DNA of 64,000 nt from an uncultured Candidatus Melainabacteria bacterium (GTDB lineage: Bacteria; Cyanobacteriota; Vampirovibrionia; Gastranaerophilales; Gastranaerophilaceae), in NCBI GenBank assembly GCA_934718135.1, contig CAKUZW010000001.1:434001-498000 (forward strand). The letters run 5' to 3'. Positions 58,698 to 64,000 of this stretch are shown one piece after another. Under the pieces are notes generated by a model that worked only from the letters and a program-made list of their open reading frames with translations, did not search any database and had not been told where the DNA came from. Every line of letters starts with the position of its first letter. The first letter of the stretch is position 1. Made by a program: the position numbers and the translations under genes.

Positions 58698-59702
58698 TTA
58701 TAATTTTTCAGCAACCATCAATGTAGTTTCAGCTAATCTTGTAGAATAACCACATTCGTTATCATACCAAGAAATAACTTTAACCATGTTGTCGCCCATA
58801 ACTCTTGTTAACAATGAGTCAACAGTTGAAGATTGGTGAGAACCGATGTAGTCAGTTGAAACTAATGGTTCATCTGAATAGCACAATACGTGACCATCAG
58901 CAGCTTCTTTCAAAGCAGCATTAACTTCTTCAACAGTAACTTTCTTTTCTGTTTCGAAAACAACATCAACGATAGAAACGTCTGGAGTAGGAACTCTCAT
59001 TGCGAAACCATCTAATTTTCCTTTTAATTCAGGGATAACCAAAGCAACAGCTTTAGCAGCACCAGTTTTTGTAGGAACGATGTTTAAAGCACCAGCTCTA
59101 GCTCTACGAGGATCTTTATGACCAGCATCTAAGATTTTTTGGTCGCCAGTGTATGAGTGAACAGTTGTCATTAAACCTTTAACGATACCGAATTTTTCTA
59201 AGATAACTTTAGCTACCGGAGCTAAGCAGTTAGTTGTACAAGATGCCATAGAAATAACATCGTGTTTAGCTGGATCATATTCGTTTTCGTTAACACCTAA
59301 AACGATAGTTTTGTCTTCGTTTTTAGCAGGAGCTGAGATGATAACTTTTTTAGCACCAGCTACGATGTGAGCTTTAGCTTTTTCAGCATCTGTGAAGAAA
59401 CCAGTTGATTCAACAACAACTTCAACACCTAAATCTTTCCAAGGTAATTGAGCAGGATCTTTTTCAGCGAAGAATTTGATTTTTTTACCGTTAACGATAA
59501 TACCTTCTTCGTAAGCTTCTACTGTACCTTCGAATTTACCCATAACTGAATCATATTTGAAGATTCTAGCAGCATCTTCAGGTTTTAGACCTGGATCGTT
59601 GATTGCTACATAATTAATTTTGTCAAAAATACCTTCTTTGATAGCGGCTCTTAATGTGTTACGGCCGATTCTACCAAAACCGTTAATTGCTACGTTTACC
59701 AT
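58698..59702 (-). CDS. gapA: Glyceraldehyde-3-phosphate dehydrogenase
   Basis: 334 residues, full length. NAD motif INGFGRIGRNTLRAA (6-20), catalytic C155 in SMASCTTNCLAP, and WYDNECGYSTRLAET at the end. The acidic residue in AINDPG (near 36) fits NAD rather than NADP use. Glycolytic enzyme, cytosolic. AAGGAG lies about 9 nt upstream of the ATG. Codon choice is more regular than its neighbours, as for a highly expressed gene. Confidence 0.96.
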   Translation of the reverse strand: MVNVAINGFGRIGRNTLRAAIKEGIFDKINYVAINDPGLKPEDAARIFKYDSVMGKFEGTVEAYEEGIIVNGKKIKFFAEKDPAQLPWKDLGVEVVVESTGFFTDAEKAKAHIVAGAKKVIISAPAKNEDKTIVLGVNENEYDPAKHDVISMASCTTNCLAPVAKVILEKFGIVKGLMTTVHSYTGDQKILDAGHKDPRRARAGALNIVPTKTGAAKAVALVIPELKGKLDGFAMRVPTPDVSIVDVVFETEKKVTVEEVNAALKEAADGHVLCYSDEPLVSTDYIGSHQSSTVDSLLTRVMGDNMVKVISWYDNECGYSTRLAETTLMVAEKL

Positions 59703-59905
59703 AAGTTTTTACTCCTTCTTATTGTGTAACATTTACTACATAACATGCTGATATTATCATCAACAAAAAAACTAATCAAGTGGACTAACCAGTTAAATAA
59801 TTAAGAAATAATTAAGGTTTGTAAATTAAAATTAATATTCCTAGCAAAAATAAATATTTACTCCTTTTATACTCAAAACAGTAATGTAGAAAGTAGGTAT
59901 TTTAT

Positions 59906-60481
59906 ATGACTCTAAATATTGGAAAATTTACAGGATATACAACTTCCGGAGCTCAAATATTCCAAAAAATGGATAAAGGAACTCGAGTTATTACAACAAT
60001 GGCAAAAGACGGGAAGCCATTACAAGAAATTCGTTTAAAATCAGTTAATAATGATATTCAAGGTTCAATGGTAAAAGTTAGAGATTTTCGTACCGGTTTA
60101 GCGAGAGAATATTCAGATCTTACTGATTTAAAATCAGATGATAAATTCAGATCCGTAATTAAAAGATTTATTGATAATATTGGTAACAAGATAAGAATTG
60201 CTGTAACAAAAAGTAAAAACGGTAAAAAAATTGAAGTTGCACAAAACTATGAAAAAGCGAATGGTGAAGAATTTTGGTTAACAAAAAACATCGACAAATC
60301 AAAAGGTAATAGAGTTGATATTTTTGATGAATTTGAAACTTCAAGTTGGACAAAACCAAATGGCGAAAAACTTAATGGCTTATATCAACGAGAAGCGACA
60401 ATTGATGGTGGCGGTAAATCAACTTATGAAAGAACTTTTGGTGACATTGAAACTTTACCAAGCCTAAAGGAACTTATATAA
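59906..60481 (+). CDS. Unknown soluble protein
   Basis: 191 residues. TLNIGKFTGYTTSGAQIFQKMDKGTRVITTMAKDGKPLQEIRLKSVNNDIQGSMVKVRDFRTG: a beta-rich pattern of alternating strands and turns, ending with an Asp-Ile-Glu helix (FGDIETLPSLKELI). No signal peptide, no Cys. The early K-F-T-G recalls the F-T-G/S motif of the proteins at 45250 and 53699. No family recognised. Own terminator follows. Confidence 0.6.
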   Translation: MTLNIGKFTGYTTSGAQIFQKMDKGTRVITTMAKDGKPLQEIRLKSVNNDIQGSMVKVRDFRTGLAREYSDLTDLKSDDKFRSVIKRFIDNIGNKIRIAVTKSKNGKKIEVAQNYEKANGEEFWLTKNIDKSKGNRVDIFDEFETSSWTKPNGEKLNGLYQREATIDGGGKSTYERTFGDIETLPSLKELI

Positions 60482-60508
60482 CCTAATAATGGATAACATT
60501 AAATAAAC

Positions 60509-60545
60509 AAAGGGAGAATCTTAGCAATAAGGTTCTCTTTTTTGT
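60509..60545 (+). terminator. Rho-independent terminator
   Basis: AAAGGGAGAATCTTA pairs (with G-U) to TAAGGTTCTCTTTTT around GCAA, followed by T-run. Confidence 0.7.
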
Positions 60546-60932
60546 TGGTTAATCAAGTTATTAGTTCTTTTAGTACGTCGTTGTGAATTTTATAACAATC
60601 TTTGTTCATTTTTTCTTGTTGATTTCAATGCAAAAAGGTGCTACGCACGTAACCACATTTGTTCCCTTTATGCGTTCTATATAAAAATTTGAAATATTAA
60701 GTTATGTAACAAAATAAAAAGGATATAGCAATTATATACTCTAAAAATACTTTATATAAGAGTAAGCGATAAGCAAACAATAAAAAAGATTTAAATAAAC
60801 ACGAGACATAAATTATACACTACCTACTACACACTAACCTTCTACACACGAGGAATTGAAAAAGATTCCAAACTCTTTCCAAAGGAAAGGGTTTTTTTTT
60901 GAGTATTTTTATTGTTCAAGTACTTTTTCAAA
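60546..60932. other. Non-coding region before the pilin remnant
   Basis: No gene seen. Contains the isolated GGTGCTACGCACGTA word (60637-60651) also found in pilins C and D, AT-rich sequence and a terminator-like hairpin at 60871-60900. Confidence 0.6.
60871..60900 (+). terminator. Terminator-like hairpin
   Basis: AACtCTTTCC-aaa-GGAAAGgGTT followed by T9. No gene directly upstream on this strand ends here. Confidence 0.6.
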
Positions 60933-61136
60933 TTTGATATTACCCTTGGCATAATCGGCATTGTAGCGGCGATGACGATACCAACTTTAATCTCAAACTC
61001 CCAAAAGAAGCAGACTGTCACCAAGCTCCAAAAGGCGATTTCTGTTATAAATTAGGCTTACCGACTTGCTTATGATGATGTGGGAGAAGCAACTCCACAA
61101 GAAGCTTTTGATATGAGTACGAGTAAATTTATATAA
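60933..61136 (+). pseudogene. Pilin remnant (pilin B/E subfamily)
   Basis: The frame from 60933 reads FDITLGIIGIVAAMTIPTLISNSQKKQTVTKLQKAISVIN, then TAG (61053-61055), then AYRLAYDDVGEATPQEAFDMSTSKFI and TAA. It aligns with pilin E (KKQTVVKLQRAISVLNQAYKLSFDDVGEPSAQEAYDM), where the amber codon replaces a Gln codon. The start of the prepilin motif and the whole C-terminal domain are gone. It abuts the convergent tsaD. Confidence 0.85.
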
Positions 61137-61142
61137 CCTGTT

Positions 61143-62210
61143 TTATTTAACTCTTGAAAAGACCTCAACATCAATATCATCAAAGGTATTGGTGTTGAAA
61201 TAAGCACAAGATGCAACCATCGCAGCGTTATCTGTACAATATTTCATAGCAGGGGCATTTACTCTGTATCCTTCTTTTTCTAAATCAAAAACTTTTTTTC
61301 TGATTTCAGAATTTGCCGCAACTCCGCCTGCAATAACTACTTGTTTATAACCTCGTTTTTCAACTGCTTTTTTTAATTTTTTAACCAAAGTTCTTGAAAC
61401 ATCTTCTTGGAAACTTGCACATATATCTTGGACAACATTTTCAGGAAGTTCAGGATTTTCATCATTACAATACTGTGATTTTAAAGATTTTACGAGTCTT
61501 AAAACTGCTGTTTTTAAACCACTGAAACTAAAATTATATCCATCAACTTTTCCTTCCGGTAACGGATACGCTTTAGGATTTCCAAGTTGAGCCAATTTGT
61601 CCAATCTTGGGCCTCCAGGGTATGGCAAACCAATTAACCTTGCAACTTTGTCATAAGCTTCTCCAACAGCATCATCAATTGTTTCACCTAAAATTGTTTG
61701 CTTTGAATAGGATTCGACATCAATAATCTGTGTATGTCCGCCACTTACCAAAAGAGCCATAAATGGAGGTTTTAAATCTGTATCAAGATAATTTCCGCAA
61801 AGGTGAGCATTCAAGTGGTTAACTCCAATAAACGGCTTGTCATGAACTAGAGCAAGAGTTTTAGCTGCGTTCAATCCAACAAGCAAGCAACCAACAAGTC
61901 CTGGGCCTACGGTTCCTGCAAATGCTGTAATTTGGTCAGGTGTCAAACCGGATTGTTCAAATGCTTCTTGCACAATAATATTAATTGCATCCATGTGTTC
62001 TCTTGCTGCAATCTCAGGAATTACCCCTCCGAATTTTGCGTGAGTCTTAATCTGTGAAGCCACAACATTTGCAACAACTTCTCTACCGTTTTTAACAATG
62101 GCACAAGCTGTTTCATCACAACTTGATTCAATCGCCATAATATAATTATCATAACCGGAATCAGGTCCGATTTTTACTGTTTTTTCGCTAAATAATGTTT
62201 TCTTTTCCAT
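61143..62210 (-). CDS. tsaD: tRNA threonylcarbamoyladenosine synthase subunit TsaD
   Basis: 355 residues. AIESSCDETACAIV, the metal-binding HLNAH, LVSGGHTQI, GEAYDKVARLIGLPYPGGP, and VIAGGVAANSEIRKK. It forms the t6A modification of tRNAs reading ANN codons, with TsaB and TsaE. The chain has about 24 extra residues before the usual start (M-A-I-E-S-S); an internal ATG at the IMAIESS position is a possible alternative. Monocistronic. Confidence 0.95.
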   Translation of the reverse strand: MEKKTLFSEKTVKIGPDSGYDNYIMAIESSCDETACAIVKNGREVVANVVASQIKTHAKFGGVIPEIAAREHMDAINIIVQEAFEQSGLTPDQITAFAGTVGPGLVGCLLVGLNAAKTLALVHDKPFIGVNHLNAHLCGNYLDTDLKPPFMALLVSGGHTQIIDVESYSKQTILGETIDDAVGEAYDKVARLIGLPYPGGPRLDKLAQLGNPKAYPLPEGKVDGYNFSFSGLKTAVLRLVKSLKSQYCNDENPELPENVVQDICASFQEDVSRTLVKKLKKAVEKRGYKQVVIAGGVAANSEIRKKVFDLEKEGYRVNAPAMKYCTDNAAMVASCAYFNTNTFDDIDVEVFSRVK

Positions 62211-62526
62211 AGTTTTATACTACTACAAACGGAAAAATTGTGAAAGATTGAGCAATTTTTTTTACCATATTTTTGTTGTATTTTTCAGGTTTTAATATCC
62301 TCTAATTAAATTATTAAGAATTTGACTTCAATCATTTATCAACCATGCGGCTAAAGCATGATTTAGAGCATGATTGAGGAGTTTTATAAATCTTTAGATT
62401 TAGATAAGTCATTCAATCTTTGATTATATATTTATCAATCAGTGCATGGATTTAAATACCCTCTAAAAAGATTAGTATATTAAGTGTAGAGAACATAAAC
62501 AAATAACAACCACGGGGGAATAAATA
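62211..62526. other. Upstream region of the NarL-type regulator
   Basis: 316 bp without a gene. A small hairpin CATGC-ggctaaa-GCATG (62344-62360) and AT-rich sequence; GGGGG lies about 8 nt before the regulator's start codon. No palindrome of the XRE type was seen. Confidence 0.5.
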
Positions 62527-63237
62527 ATGAGAGATTTTAACAAAAAACTAAGAATTTTACTAATAGATGATAATGCTAATCATTTGAGAGGGATTAAAGA
62601 ATTAATCAATCTTGAAAGTAGTTATGAAGTAGTTGGAACAACTACAAGTGCAAATCTTGGTATTAATTTGATTAAAAAATATCACCCTGATGTGGTTTTG
62701 ATGGATATAAATATGCCTGAAAAAGATGGGTTACAAGCAATTCAAGCTATTAATAAGTTAAATCTTCAAACAAAAGTTATTGCTTTGAGCGGTTATGATG
62801 ATTCAGATTTGATTTATCGTGCAATGAAGTTGGGTGCTAAAGGTTATGTTCTTAAAACTATGGCTTCTGTTAAATTAATCAATGCAATTGAAGAAGTTGC
62901 ATCAGGAAAAATTTATTTGCCTGCAGTTCTATCTACAAGATTTTTCGAATACTTCCAAACAACAGCAAAAGAAGAATCAAATACTTCAGAAGGCGAAAAT
63001 CTACTATCAAGTTTGACAATGAGAGAAAATGAAGTTCTTGAACTTTTAACCGAAGGAATTAACTACAAGAGTATTGCAGGAAAACTTATTATCTCTGAAA
63101 CTACTGTTAAGACTCACGTGAATAATATTTTCCAAAAGTTACAAGTAAATGATAGAACAAATGCTGTATTGTACGCATTAAGTCACGGTTTCAAACCTAG
63201 CAAAACATCTTCAAATGTGGCAATGACTACAGTATAA
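62527..63237 (+). CDS. NarL/FixJ-type response regulator
   Basis: 236 residues. Receiver ~8-125 with D15-D16-type acidic pair (LLIDDN), phospho-acceptor D60 in VVLMDINMPEKDG, ALSGYDD and Lys in YVLKTMA. HTH_LuxR near 165-225: LTMRENEVLELLTEGINYKSIAGKLIISETTVKTHVNNIFQKLQV. It is followed after a terminator by a soluble histidine kinase, its likely partner. Confidence 0.9.
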   Translation: MRDFNKKLRILLIDDNANHLRGIKELINLESSYEVVGTTTSANLGINLIKKYHPDVVLMDINMPEKDGLQAIQAINKLNLQTKVIALSGYDDSDLIYRAMKLGAKGYVLKTMASVKLINAIEEVASGKIYLPAVLSTRFFEYFQTTAKEESNTSEGENLLSSLTMRENEVLELLTEGINYKSIAGKLIISETTVKTHVNNIFQKLQVNDRTNAVLYALSHGFKPSKTSSNVAMTTV

Positions 63238-63259
63238 AAAGTTGCATAATAATATATAC

Positions 63260-63296
63260 AAAGGGTTCTGATTTTACAAGCGGAACCCTTTATTTT
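63260..63296 (+). terminator. Terminator between regulator and kinase
   Basis: AAAGGGTTC / GAACCCTTT with a 14-nt loop, then ATTTTTAAC. Confidence 0.8.
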
Positions 63297-63313
63297 TAAC
63301 CAAAAGGACAAAA

Positions 63314-63988
63314 ATGACAGACCAATTAACTCAAGAACAACTAACTCAACAAATCAGATGTGTATCACATGAAATTAGAAATCACCTTTCTATCTGCGAT
63401 ATGTATTCACAGATTATAAAGAAAAACCTTGAAAAATCAGGGATTAAAAATGATTCGATTGACAATGCGTTAGAATGTATTCAAAATTCTGTGAAAATAA
63501 TTGGGGCTAATCTTCTTGATTTAAAGGCTTTAAACAACAATAGCCCTAAAATTGTCGATTTTTCATCAATTATCAATCAGGGGCTAGAAATGTCCAAAGT
63601 TTACGCACAGGATAAAGAAATTGAATTCTCAATATTTATAAAAAATACTGCAAATATCCAAATTGATGAAAACAAATTCCTTGCTTGCATAGTTAATATT
63701 ATCAAAAACGGGATTGAAGCGATTGAAATCAAAGGAAAAATTGAAGTTTTGGCAGAAATTAAAAATGGTTATGCAATTTTAAAAATTTCAAATAACGGAA
63801 AACCAATTCCTAAAGATAAACAAAAAATTATTTTTGATATAGGATTTACAACCAAAAAAAGTGGCTGCGGACTTGGTTTAGGAATTTGTAAAAAAAATCT
63901 TCAAGAACAAAACGCAACACTTGAGTTGACTAAATCAATAAAAAATTGCACACAGTTTGAAATCAAAATACCGATTTACTCATTCTAA
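63314..63988 (+). CDS. Small soluble sensor histidine kinase
   Basis: 224 residues, shorter than typical because no sensor or membrane region is present. HisKA with phospho-acceptor H19 in RCVSHEIRNHLSICDMYSQIIKK; HATPase with N box NIIKNGIEAIEIKG, D-x-G-x-G-type loop IFDIGFTTKKSGCGLGLGICKKN. It starts 17 nt after the terminator hairpin, with AAAAGGA upstream. It probably phosphorylates the regulator encoded at 62527; the signal may come through a partner protein. Confidence 0.88.
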   Translation: MTDQLTQEQLTQQIRCVSHEIRNHLSICDMYSQIIKKNLEKSGIKNDSIDNALECIQNSVKIIGANLLDLKALNNNSPKIVDFSSIINQGLEMSKVYAQDKEIEFSIFIKNTANIQIDENKFLACIVNIIKNGIEAIEIKGKIEVLAEIKNGYAILKISNNGKPIPKDKQKIIFDIGFTTKKSGCGLGLGICKKNLQEQNATLELTKSIKNCTQFEIKIPIYSF

Positions 63989-64000
63989 ATTTTCTTGCCC

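Noticed and set aside
60842..61024. Minus-strand 60-codon frame
   Set aside because: Antisense of the pilin remnant at 60933-61136.

Overview
The window is AT-rich and gene-dense, and looks like a chromosome segment of a non-photosynthetic, gut-type relative of Cyanobacteria (Candidatus Gastranaerophilales / Melainabacteria). This is an inference from three things: the many prepilin-like proteins carrying the signature FTLAEVLITLGIIGVVAA, the low-GC codon use, and the mixture of Gram-negative and Firmicute-like housekeeping genes (rny-ymdB, flotillin, EtfAB, NfnA-like). No tRNA, rRNA, CRISPR array, phage gene or transposase was recognised.

Layout. 1-393 is the 3' end of clpB. 1.2-3 kb holds a pilin/XRE pair and a small secreted protein. 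3.2-7.5 kb: Na/Pi cotransporter, acyl-ACP thioesterase, acyl-CoA ligase. 7.5-13 kb: pilin/XRE pair B, a DUF2229-type protein, maf and pilin C. 13-17.2 kb: NarL regulator, GH13-like enzyme, double GNAT-like protein. 17.2-22.7 kb: pairs D and E flanking gmk-coaBC-nif3. 22.8-30 kb: OmpH-like protein, two ArsP_2-like metal exporters, TPR protein, alr, lpd. 30-32.4 kb: pair F. 32.5-39.8 kb: lipA, transglutaminase-like protein, etfAB, a small Cys protein, an NfnA-like subunit and murF. 39.9-44.6 kb: flotillin, its NfeD-like partner, rel, a YggU protein. 44.6-48.8 kb: unknown proteins and a calpain-like protease. 49-53.6 kb: rny-ymdB-PHP-pilin-like-LOG operon. 54-64 kb: gatB, a SIS isomerase, gapA, tsaD, a NarL-type regulator, a small histidine kinase and several unknowns.

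Two features stand out. (1) Five times in 30 kb a prepilin-like gene lies back to back with a small XRE-type repressor gene, and each shared intergenic region holds its own different palindrome. These loci are embedded in a mosaic of dispersed hairpin repeats, some of which run in frame into the pilin genes and lengthen the leader peptide from about 7 to about 140 residues. A sixth pilin gene (C) lacks a regulator, and a pilin remnant with an amber codon lies at 60.9-61.1 kb. (2) At 45.0-45.25 kb there is what looks like a complete transcription attenuator: promoter, a 20-codon leader peptide with five His codons, a 14-bp antiterminator pairing and an intrinsic terminator. It lies ahead of a gene of unknown function rather than a his operon.

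The rest is mostly ordinary core metabolism, with short gaps and several ATGA-type or convergent overlaps. Functions are assigned from motifs read by eye; no database search was possible.
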